Shown here one piece after another: positions 38,397-46,603 of a DNA stretch of 48,400 bases (its first letter is position 1; every line of letters starts with the position of its first letter). A program made the translations under genes and the position numbers. The notes under the pieces were generated by a model. That model had not been told where the DNA came from. It made no database searches and saw only the letters and a program-made list of their open reading frames with translations. This DNA comes from a gamma proteobacterium HTCC2207 (lineage in GTDB: Bacteria; Pseudomonadota; Gammaproteobacteria; Pseudomonadales; Porticoccaceae): the NCBI GenBank assembly GCA_905182275.1, contig CAJJAU010000045.1, positions 1-48,400 on the forward strand. Reading direction: 5' to 3'.

Positions 38397-40697
38397 TCAA
38401 AGCTCAGAAATAGCATTGGGCAAACCCTCGAATGTTTGTTCGCAGCATTCTATTAACTGCTGAACGTCGACCTGCAATCTCATCGTGTAGTTTGTACTAT
38501 TAATTTTTCTCTGCTGAATCTCACCTGCAATGGCCCCTAAAGCTATGAAACCGAAGTTTGAACAGAGTCCGGCTAGCGCATGAGCAAACCCACTAATTAA
38601 TCGATGGTTATCTGGCTCGGCGGTACAAATTTGATCGGTCAGCCGACGAGCGGATAACTCAGCTTCGTGATAAAGGGACTTAACTTTTTTTGTACCGAGT
38701 GTTGCGCAATGCTCATTAAGAATATTCATGGCAATTAATCCGTTGTTACTAATTGCTATGGCTGGTTCTGTATAGCTCAATATTTCTGGGAAAAGCTTCG
38801 CAATGGAGGTTGAAAGCTTATTCATATCTAAAGGCTTCTCAACGACCATGTCCATCCCTGCAGTTAGGCATCTTTCGCGCATATCACTACTAAGAATTGC
38901 ACAGCTACCGAGTATTTTCATACCATTATATTCTGGCATCTCTCTTATACGTTTGGTCGTTTCTATTCCATCCATAACTGGCATATGGATATCCATGAGC
39001 ACTAAATCTATCTGCTCGCTATACAGAATATCTAAGGCCTCTTGACCATTCCCAGCCAAAAATGTTCTCCAAGAGGTTCGTTCCAACTGTCCTTTCAGTA
39101 ATTTCCTATTAATTTCCACATCGTCTACAGCCAAAATATTCAGTGATGTGTTGTTTTTTTGAGTTACTGTTGGAGCCTCGTTATGTTCGATTTCATCAAT
39201 TTTACTGACGCCAAAATTCAAAGTGAACCAGAATGTACTGCCAACACCTGTGTTGCTAAAAAAATCAATTAAACCATTTTGTTGCTCGACAATTTCCTTA
39301 CAAATAGCTAAACCCAAGCCAGAACCGCCATAGCGACGTGCAACGGAGCTATCTCCCTGGCTGTAAGGGTCAAAAATATCCTCATATGACTGATTAGCGA
39401 TACCAATACCTGTATCAATAACAGAAAATTTTAAATTAACAGTATCTCCATTATCACTACTAAGTCGATCGACAGTTAATGTGATTGTTCCTCTTTCAGT
39501 AAATTTCAAAGCATTGTTAAGAAGGTTCAGAAATACCTGACGCAATTTTTCCGGATCGCCCACAACCATCGCCGGCACATCATCAGCAATAATTTCATAG
39601 AGATGAATACCTCTCTTCTCGGCCGTCGTGTTTACGGAAAATATGAGCCCATGAATTAGGCCATGTAAATTAAAAGAGCTAGAGTCTATTTCAAATATAC
39701 CTTGCTCATATTTTGCATAGTCCAGGGCAGAACTCATCATTACCAGCAGCGATTTACTGGAGTCATAGATTGCATCTATATACTCAGCTTTATCGCGGTG
39801 CCTTGGATTATTCCTTATGAGTTCAGCCATTCCTAGAATGCCATTCATCGGCGTGCGTATCTCATGGCTCATAATGGCCAAAAACTCTGTCTTTGCCTGA
39901 CTTGCATTAATGGCTATTTGTCGCTCTATATCAAGTTCTTTGGTACGAGCTTCGACCATTTTTTCAAGGTTTTCATTACTCCCTTTAATTTGTTGATGTT
40001 GAGTTCGGATAATCGCCAGATGGTCATTGAAGGCACCAATTAGAACGCCAATTTCATCGTCTTGATGATTTTCAGGCATTGGAATTCGTTGGTCAGTAAT
40101 ACCTTGCTGTATAGGTTGGCTCGCTCTAAGTATTGGGCGAGTAAATGTAAAATAAAATAACGATATTAGACAAATGGTCAGAGCGAAATTACGTAAAATA
40201 CCGGATGTTAGAACCACGGCCGATCGTCTAATAAATGTGTCGGCGGCCAATGTCGGATCTACCACGACTATTAATTTCCCAACAGGCGTAGGGTAGATAA
40301 TGTTATCAAACAGCGGTTGCTCGATTGTTTGAGGTTTCCCGAAAAGCCAGCGCTTAAAAGGAGTACTCTGAGTCGACGAAGGTTTGTCTGCTAGTCCGAG
40401 CATACCCCCTCTGTCATCATAGATAATAGCTGACACAATAGACACATTACTGACTAAACCCTCGCTAAGTTGTGTTGCACCATTACTGTCGAGATTATAT
40501 GCTGCATGAAACGCAGCTCGATTGGCGGTAATTAACACGTCACTGATGAGTTTGTTGAGTTCGTCTTTTTGTGAAAAATAATCTAGATATATTTGCCCAC
40601 TACTCAAAACAATTCCAATTACAAATGCAGCTATAACGGCTACTTTAGTCTGCCGATAGGATAGGCTCTTTGTTAACGGGATTTTGTAAATTGGCAT
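38397..40697 (-). CDS. Unorthodox hybrid sensor histidine kinase (HAMP-HisKA-HATPase-REC-Hpt)
   Basis: A 766-residue membrane kinase. TM1 is about 18-40 and TM2 about 160-186, enclosing a periplasmic domain of about 120 residues; HAMP follows (about 187-240). HisKA has His278 in AIMSHEIRTPMNG; the ATPase domain has NLLNNALKFTERG, SVIDTGIGIA and YGGSGLGLAICKEIV. The receiver carries Asp569 in LVLMDIHMPVMDG, and the C-terminal Hpt domain His706 in FAHALAGLCSNFGF. This His-Asp-His order matches TorS, BarA and ArcB type phosphorelays, passing phosphate to a separate response regulator, here the gene 14 bp upstream. The stop is three bases before the periplasmic binding protein gene, which probably supplies the ligand signal. 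Confidence 0.95.
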   Translation of the reverse strand: MPIYKIPLTKSLSYRQTKVAVIAAFVIGIVLSSGQIYLDYFSQKDELNKLISDVLITANRAAFHAAYNLDSNGATQLSEGLVSNVSIVSAIIYDDRGGMLGLADKPSSTQSTPFKRWLFGKPQTIEQPLFDNIIYPTPVGKLIVVVDPTLAADTFIRRSAVVLTSGILRNFALTICLISLFYFTFTRPILRASQPIQQGITDQRIPMPENHQDDEIGVLIGAFNDHLAIIRTQHQQIKGSNENLEKMVEARTKELDIERQIAINASQAKTEFLAIMSHEIRTPMNGILGMAELIRNNPRHRDKAEYIDAIYDSSKSLLVMMSSALDYAKYEQGIFEIDSSSFNLHGLIHGLIFSVNTTAEKRGIHLYEIIADDVPAMVVGDPEKLRQVFLNLLNNALKFTERGTITLTVDRLSSDNGDTVNLKFSVIDTGIGIANQSYEDIFDPYSQGDSSVARRYGGSGLGLAICKEIVEQQNGLIDFFSNTGVGSTFWFTLNFGVSKIDEIEHNEAPTVTQKNNTSLNILAVDDVEINRKLLKGQLERTSWRTFLAGNGQEALDILYSEQIDLVLMDIHMPVMDGIETTKRIREMPEYNGMKILGSCAILSSDMRERCLTAGMDMVVEKPLDMNKLSTSIAKLFPEILSYTEPAIAISNNGLIAMNILNEHCATLGTKKVKSLYHEAELSARRLTDQICTAEPDNHRLISGFAHALAGLCSNFGFIALGAIAGEIQQRKINSTNYTMRLQVDVQQLIECCEQTFEGLPNAISEL

Positions 40698-40711
40698 CTA
40701 TTTACAAGTGC

Positions 40712-41461
40712 TCAGTTATAAACTACGTCGGCAGAAAAAATATAACCGGTGCCATACGCAGTATTTATTAACTTTGGGTTAGTGCGATCATCGCCGAGTT
40801 TTTTCCGTATTCGCGCTATCATTACATCTATTGTCCGATCAGTAGGAAACCAATCACGATGTTTCATATGATTCATTATTTGATCTCGATTTAGCACGTA
40901 GCCTGCATTCTGAATAAGGACAGAAATTAATTGAAACTCACCTTCTGTCAAACGGATATCACAGCCATCAGTATCACCACCGCTATTTTGTATAATGCGG
41001 GTACCAAGATGTAATATCCAATCGCCAAAAGTAGCGGTCTTGAAGTTTCCGAACGTCTTATTGTTCTTACTAGCAATAGATCTATTAGTGATGCGATCGA
41101 GAAGATTTCTTACGCGTACCATTAGTTCACGTGGATTATAGGGTTTAGTTACATAGTCATCAGCACCTAGTTCTAGGCCAACAATCTTATCGATGTCATC
41201 GTTCTTTTGAGTGACTAAAATAATGCCTACACCAGATCGACTACGGAACTCCCGTGTCAATTCAAGGCCCGTTTTACCGGGGATTTTAATATCCATTATT
41301 ATGATATCTAGTACTTTGTCAGAGAACAACTTTTCTGCCTGATTACTTGAACTAGCCTTGTAGACTAGGTAATTTTCAGCGACAAAGTAACTGGCTAGTA
41401 AGTTTAGGCTAGCGGGCTCATCTTCGACAATTAGCACTGCAGGTTGCTTTACATTTTCCAT
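40712..41461 (-). CDS. OmpR-family response regulator (TorR-like)
   Basis: A 249-residue regulator. The receiver domain has the acidic pair in LIVEDEPASL, phosphoacceptor Asp57 in IIMDIKIPGKTG, and Lys in DDYVTKPYNPREL. The stretch LVTQKNDDIDKIVGLELGAD is close to the TorR pattern. A winged-helix DNA-binding domain follows, with LTEGEFQLISVLI, DQIMNHMKHRDWFPTDRTID and LINTAYGTGYIF. It is the first gene of the operon that includes the His-Asp-His kinase and a periplasmic binding protein, and so is the expected end point of that relay. Targets are unknown; the divergent TonB-dependent receptor shares its 369-bp upstream region and is the obvious candidate. Confidence 0.95.
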   Translation of the reverse strand: MENVKQPAVLIVEDEPASLNLLASYFVAENYLVYKASSSNQAEKLFSDKVLDIIIMDIKIPGKTGLELTREFRSRSGVGIILVTQKNDDIDKIVGLELGADDYVTKPYNPRELMVRVRNLLDRITNRSIASKNNKTFGNFKTATFGDWILHLGTRIIQNSGGDTDGCDIRLTEGEFQLISVLIQNAGYVLNRDQIMNHMKHRDWFPTDRTIDVMIARIRKKLGDDRTNPKLINTAYGTGYIFSADVVYN

Positions 41462-41830
41462 ATAAACCAGCGTTCATAACGATATTTAAATTCATTAAAG
41501 ATTGTCGTCAATTAAAGTACTGCGGGATCTCAACGACGTAGAAGAAGTATTAGTCTAGATCAAGGGGGTATTAATTGGCAAGAGAGACACCTCGAATTCT
41601 TACCGGGTAATTGGCTTAAACTGTTCCAGCTCAATACCGCGAATATTACCTTCCATGACTATAGCCTGAGGGAGTAAGGGCTAAATCTATAGGTAGGGCA
41701 GATGAACTTCAGGTTGTGGTTACAATTGATTTACAAGATAGAACAATATGTGCGCTTTTTTCGGCTTAAAAATACATATTTTGGGATACACTCGTTTTAG
41801 TGATAAGTCAAAAAAATGGGGAGAAGAGAT
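41462..41830. promoter_or_regulatory. 369-bp divergent regulatory region of the response regulator and the third receptor
   Basis: No gene is seen. An inverted repeat AATATGT (41745-41751) / ACATATT (41774-41780) with 22 bases between lies about 50 bp before the receptor start. A GTTCATAA at about 41472-41479 resembles part of a TorR-box decamer and lies close to the regulator start, where autoregulation would be expected. GGGGAG before 41831 is the receptor ribosome binding site. All assignments are tentative. Confidence 0.4.
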
Positions 41831-44776
41831 ATGTTAAAAACTAATGCGATGGCTGTTGCCATCAAAATGATTGTGGTTTTGGGGTGTGCGGTCACAAGTG
41901 TTGTGGCTCTGTCTCAAGAGGAAACTGAGCTGGAAGAGATAGTGGTTGTAGGGTCACAAATTAAGGGTGCTCAGATTAACTCTGCCTTGCCAGTCAGCAT
42001 TATTTCATCTGAAGATATAGACATCCTAGGCTTGGATTCTGGTGAAGAATTACTCGAAAACATGGCAGAGATGGGGCTTAACTATTTCACTGAAGCCGAA
42101 GCTTTTTCTGGTGGTGTAAATTCTGTCCGTGGTGATATTGGGTCATATAATCTAAGGAATATGGGTGTTGGTAATACGCTAGTTCTGTTGAACGGCAGGC
42201 GTCTTGTGAACGCAGCGGGCTATCAAACTGAGCTACTTGGTGGTGACTATGTGCCTACATTGAGCGTCAACTCTAATGTCATTCCAACATCTGGGATGGA
42301 TCGCGTTGAGGTTTTAAAAGACGGTGCATCGGCTATTTATGGTGCTGACGCTGTTGCAGGTGTCATTAATAATGTTATCGATTCTAATTATGAAGGATTC
42401 GGTTTCACAACTAAACTCACTGGCTACGATCACTTCGAAGCCGAAGATTTAACCTTCAGTGCGAAGTTTGGTACTGCGTTTAATGATGGTGATTCTCATC
42501 TTACTGTGCTGGTGGATTTCTACGATCGCGACACTATCAAGGCTACTGAAGATGAGCGTTGGAGTATTGGTGATCATCGCAAAATACTACCCGATGATTC
42601 ACCCTGGAAGACGAGTACTGCTTTTCGAAACCTTTATTCATATCAGTATGCTCAATTAGATCAATCTGGGCGTAACAGCTTTACTGATTCTAGCGGTGAA
42701 ATGCAGATCTTGCCTGGTGACGATGCAAAATGTGCGGGCTCATCGGCTTTAGACACTGGCTATGGTACCTGTTTAGTACCAGATACTACCTCGGATAATT
42801 ATTATTTAAACCCTGGTTTATACCGTGATTTTAGAAGTGCGGTGAAAAGGAAAAATATTTTTGCGACTTTCAAACACGTGGTTAATGATGATTTAGAATT
42901 CTTCTCTGAGCTCGGGCTGTATAGTTCTTCGTCTCTACGGAACATTGAACCCGCTGGAACATCATCCTCTGCACCCATCTCGATCGGCGCGGACTATTAC
43001 TACACTAATCAGTTGGTCCAAGATGGCGCGAATCCTTTAGCTGGTGTTGGAGCGATCAAGCTCGATGGTATGCGAAATCCTAAATATGGACGAATTGTTA
43101 GTTCAGATAAAAGAACGACTCGTTTTCTTGCTGGGTTAAGAGGAACCCGCGGGGATTGGGACTGGGAAACAGCGGTACTGCATTCCAAGGCAACTACGGA
43201 TGATCTAACCGAGAATCGCATTTCTAATAACTTACTGACCGAGGCTTTAGCTGATTCAACAGCGGCTGCCTTCAACATTTTTTCTATTGATTCTGCCAAT
43301 ATCGAGCGGGCTATGATCGATGTTTATCGTAATGATGAGAGTGAATTAACGTCGTGGGACTTTAAAGCCAGCAAAAATGACATATTCTCATTGCCGGCAG
43401 GTCCAGTGGGTATGTTGATTGGTGTTGAATATCGAGAAGAGAAGTATTCGGATGATAGGGATCCACGGTTAGATGGCACCATAAAGTATGTGGCACAAAA
43501 TGGGTCGGAATTTCCGTTTGTATCGGACGTGTTAGGGTCTAGTCCGACTACTGATTCAGTGGGTGAAAAAGACACGATCTCTGTATTTACAGAATTTCAA
43601 ATACCTGTCACCGAGACCATTCAAGCTCAACTGGCTATCAGGCATGAAGATATTTCAGATGCCGGTTCTACCACAGTGGGTAAGTTCGCTATTGGTTGGG
43701 AAGCTACAGATTGGTTGCTTATTAGGGGTTCTGCCCAAACAGCCTTTAGAGCACCAAACTTGGTGCAGGTTAATCAAGCTCAGGTAGCTCGATTTGGTTC
43801 TCGCGTTGATGCGGTCTATCAATACATTACTGAGAATAATACTACTACGGCGTCAGGTATGGATAAAGACTCTAAGTACACGATTCAGAGATTTGCTATG
43901 GGTGCTGAAGACTTGCAGTCAGAGGAATCTACCAACACCTCTATAGGGTTTGTTATTCAGCCCTCTCAGCTGGACGGCTTAACGATCACATACGATGCAT
44001 GGAAGATTGAAAAAGATAAAACTATTGGTTTATTTGGCCGTGATAATCACACTATTCTTGACCTTGCTCTGCTGCTTGAAAATGGGACTAATAATTGTGA
44101 CGCATTTATGGGTAACACAGCCGTTTTAAGGGATACAGATGAGCTAGATGATGGCGTTCTTGGGCTGTTTTCTACCGCGGGAATATGTCCTGTTGGTCAG
44201 GCATACAGAGTAGTGGATGAATATATTAATATGGCGAAACGAACGCTTGAAGGTCAGGATATAGGCATTAACTACAATTTGGATACTAGCCTAGGTAACT
44301 TTAGATTTCGTTACAATGCGACATTCACTGATACTTTTGAGCAGGTTCCTACCGGTAACTTTAGTACCATTGAAAATGCACAGGCATCCGGAGCTATTCC
44401 CGCTTATGTCAATCTCAAAGGCTTCGGTGATTTGCTGGGTATCGATGGTAATTATGATGAGAAGCATTCAATGAAATTGTCATGGGGCAAAGGGCCTTGG
44501 GGTGTATCACTTTCTGGTTTAAAGAAAGGTAATTTCATTCAAAGTAGTCTCACTTTAAGTGATGGTACTGAGTATGTGGTGCCGTCTATGACCACTATGG
44601 ATGCAGCGGTACACTATAAGTTTGATCTTGGCGGTAGTACGGCTAGGCTAAAATTTGCGGTGAAGAACTTTAATGATGAAAGAGCACCTACAGCTGACCG
44701 CTTCTTTGGTTTCTTCGCTGATGCACACCAAGACTATGGAAGAAATTACTATCTAAGTTTGAAAGTTGATATGTAG
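41831..44776 (+). CDS. TonB-dependent outer-membrane receptor (third of three)
   Basis: A 981-residue receptor with a signal peptide (residues 1-29, ending VVALSQ), then the TonB-box-like ELEEIVVVGSQIKGAQ. The plug carries NLRNMGVGNTLVLLNGRRLV and VEVLKDGASAIYGADAVAGV, a pattern of the large receptor class that often handles peptides or complex organics. The C terminus is YYLSLKVDM, without the common final Phe. ATG 41831 is chosen because GGGGAG lies 8-14 bases upstream; ATG 41816 lies before that site. It is divergent from a TorR-like regulator and followed, after a strong terminator, by two gamma-glutamyltransferase-family genes, suggesting import of a peptide- or glutathione-like compound. 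Confidence 0.93.
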   Translation: MLKTNAMAVAIKMIVVLGCAVTSVVALSQEETELEEIVVVGSQIKGAQINSALPVSIISSEDIDILGLDSGEELLENMAEMGLNYFTEAEAFSGGVNSVRGDIGSYNLRNMGVGNTLVLLNGRRLVNAAGYQTELLGGDYVPTLSVNSNVIPTSGMDRVEVLKDGASAIYGADAVAGVINNVIDSNYEGFGFTTKLTGYDHFEAEDLTFSAKFGTAFNDGDSHLTVLVDFYDRDTIKATEDERWSIGDHRKILPDDSPWKTSTAFRNLYSYQYAQLDQSGRNSFTDSSGEMQILPGDDAKCAGSSALDTGYGTCLVPDTTSDNYYLNPGLYRDFRSAVKRKNIFATFKHVVNDDLEFFSELGLYSSSSLRNIEPAGTSSSAPISIGADYYYTNQLVQDGANPLAGVGAIKLDGMRNPKYGRIVSSDKRTTRFLAGLRGTRGDWDWETAVLHSKATTDDLTENRISNNLLTEALADSTAAAFNIFSIDSANIERAMIDVYRNDESELTSWDFKASKNDIFSLPAGPVGMLIGVEYREEKYSDDRDPRLDGTIKYVAQNGSEFPFVSDVLGSSPTTDSVGEKDTISVFTEFQIPVTETIQAQLAIRHEDISDAGSTTVGKFAIGWEATDWLLIRGSAQTAFRAPNLVQVNQAQVARFGSRVDAVYQYITENNTTTASGMDKDSKYTIQRFAMGAEDLQSEESTNTSIGFVIQPSQLDGLTITYDAWKIEKDKTIGLFGRDNHTILDLALLLENGTNNCDAFMGNTAVLRDTDELDDGVLGLFSTAGICPVGQAYRVVDEYINMAKRTLEGQDIGINYNLDTSLGNFRFRYNATFTDTFEQVPTGNFSTIENAQASGAIPAYVNLKGFGDLLGIDGNYDEKHSMKLSWGKGPWGVSLSGLKKGNFIQSSLTLSDGTEYVVPSMTTMDAAVHYKFDLGGSTARLKFAVKNFNDERAPTADRFFGFFADAHQDYGRNYYLSLKVDM

Positions 44777-44790
44777 TTTATGTGGGCTTT

Positions 44791-44818
44791 AAAAGGGAGC
44801 CATGTGCTCCCTTTTTTA
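44791..44818 (+). terminator. Rho-independent terminator after the third receptor
   Basis: AAAAGGGAGC (44791-44800) pairs perfectly with GCTCCCTTTT (44806-44815) around CATGT, followed by more T residues. It lies 14 bp past the receptor stop, so the two GGT-family genes need readthrough or their own promoter. Confidence 0.93.
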
Positions 44819-44865
44819 TTCTTCAATATTAATAGTGGGATTGTTCTCAGCCTCAGGTATTTTAA

Positions 44866-46524
44866 ATGATCCGTTTTCTTGTCTTTTGTCTTTTGTCTAA
44901 CACTGTAGTGGCTGCAACGGACACCCTAAAACTAACTGAAGGGTCAGTATCTTCTGCGCACCCATTGGCAACTCATGCGGCAGAGACAATCTACAGATCG
45001 GGTGGTAATGCAGTCGATGCTGCGGTCGCAGTCTCCTTTGTTCTATCTGTGGTTGAACCCACCATGAGTGGACTGGGTGGGCGAGCACAATCTATTGTGC
45101 GAACTCAGAAAGGTGATTTTGTGGGTTACAACGGTATGACAGAGATACCTAAAAGCTTCATTAAATCAACTGACATGCCATCGTCCGGCTACTCTACGGT
45201 CGCAACACCTGGGCTCGTTGCATTATTGTGGGATATGCATCAGCAGCATGGCGAACTACCCTTTGCCGAGCTTGTTAGGCCGGCAATAGATTATGCTGAG
45301 AATGGTTTCGCGTTATTGCCTGGGGAAGTCGCTCGACAAACTAGTGTTATCGAGAGTATAAGCGCAGATGTTGGAATGCAGCGCGCATTTCTTGATGCTG
45401 AAGGAGCGGTGACTGCCGTTGGCAAAATATTAAAGCAGCCGGACTTGGCTAAAACACTAAAAAGAGTTGCACTAGGGGGTGCCGATGCTTTTTACCGTGG
45501 AGATATTGCTCGCGCTATTAGCGATGATATGGATCACCAAGGTGGATTTGTAACGCAACAAGACTTATCTGAGTATCAAGTGCTGCCGGGACGTTACATC
45601 AGTTTTGCCTATCGCGATTTTACTATACACACACTGGCAGCTCCGGCAGGTGGAGGCTTGGTTGCTAAAGCAATGATGTTGTTGAGTTACTTTGATATGA
45701 CCTCATTAGATGACGCACGATGGGCGACAACCGTTAGTCAGGCGTTAGCGATTAGCATTGAGTCGATGAGTAGTGACTATTATGAAAAAAACCTTGATGA
45801 GCTTACTGATTCAACATGGGCTGAACAGCAAAGTAAGCGAATATTTATACCGCTAATAAGTCAAAAAACTCGGATCAGCGATAACAACAAGTCTTTGCCA
45901 CCAGGCACTGATTGGATAGGCGCTCCCGGCGCACACACATCACACTTCGCCACTGCTGACTGTACCGGACTGACTGTATCCATGACGCAGACTATAGGTC
46001 CGATATTTGGAGCAAAGGTAGCTACTCCCGAACTTGGTTTCGCCTACGCGGCAACCATGGGTGGTTATCTCCGAACAGGCTTACAAAATCCAGGTGAGAG
46101 GCCTCGAACATCCATTGCCCCGGTTATTGTTACCCAACAAAACAAAGTGGTTATGGCACTAGGTGCAGCTGGAGGTATTCGTATCCCGTCGGCCATTGTA
46201 CAAACACTCTCCAGGTACATTGATCAGGGTAAACGCTTGTCAGAGGCTGTTACGGCTCCGCGCGTTCATCCGCTTGCGACCATCAATAAAGATAATGAGC
46301 GGGTTATTGATCTGAGTGCTTTTGATGCTGAGATGGATGGGCCGGGATGGGATGAGTCAGACATATTGTATTGGCAAAATGTGGGATTTAAGGTGAACAA
46401 AATTAGTAAGAGTGCGTCCTTCGGTCGTATTCACGCAATTGTGGGGCAGGATGATAAATTAGTCGGCGTAGCTGATCCTGATTGGGAAGGAAGTGCCAAC
46501 GACCCAGTAAGGTGCTCAGAGTGA
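44866..46524 (+). CDS. Divergent gamma-glutamyltransferase-family Ntn hydrolase with a non-canonical substrate pocket
   Basis: A 552-residue protein with a signal peptide (about 1-17, ending NTVVAA). The overall GGT fold is clear: SGGNAVDAAVAVSFVLSVVE at the N terminus and the self-cleavage site HTSHFATAD, whose Thr would become the catalytic N-terminal residue of the small subunit. However, the Arg of the REMAP motif that binds the glutamate alpha-carboxylate is missing (here VGYNGMTEIP), the NNxMDDFS segment that holds the alpha-amino group reads YAATMGGYL, and GSPGGS reads GAAGGI. It probably hydrolyses an amide other than a gamma-glutamyl bond. The canonical neighbour gene shows the contrast directly. 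Periplasmic. Confidence 0.88.
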   Translation: MIRFLVFCLLSNTVVAATDTLKLTEGSVSSAHPLATHAAETIYRSGGNAVDAAVAVSFVLSVVEPTMSGLGGRAQSIVRTQKGDFVGYNGMTEIPKSFIKSTDMPSSGYSTVATPGLVALLWDMHQQHGELPFAELVRPAIDYAENGFALLPGEVARQTSVIESISADVGMQRAFLDAEGAVTAVGKILKQPDLAKTLKRVALGGADAFYRGDIARAISDDMDHQGGFVTQQDLSEYQVLPGRYISFAYRDFTIHTLAAPAGGGLVAKAMMLLSYFDMTSLDDARWATTVSQALAISIESMSSDYYEKNLDELTDSTWAEQQSKRIFIPLISQKTRISDNNKSLPPGTDWIGAPGAHTSHFATADCTGLTVSMTQTIGPIFGAKVATPELGFAYAATMGGYLRTGLQNPGERPRTSIAPVIVTQQNKVVMALGAAGGIRIPSAIVQTLSRYIDQGKRLSEAVTAPRVHPLATINKDNERVIDLSAFDAEMDGPGWDESDILYWQNVGFKVNKISKSASFGRIHAIVGQDDKLVGVADPDWEGSANDPVRCSE

Positions 46525-46603
46525 TTTAATTCGTCGTTTATTATCGAAAATTACCTTATCATTCCGCCGCAAATGAATTAGAAAATACTATTGGAGTAGC
46601 TTC

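Noticed and set aside
41471-41480. A TorR-box-like sequence near the response regulator start
   Set aside because: Only a partial single match to a remembered consensus; mentioned in the regulatory region entry but not called as a site.
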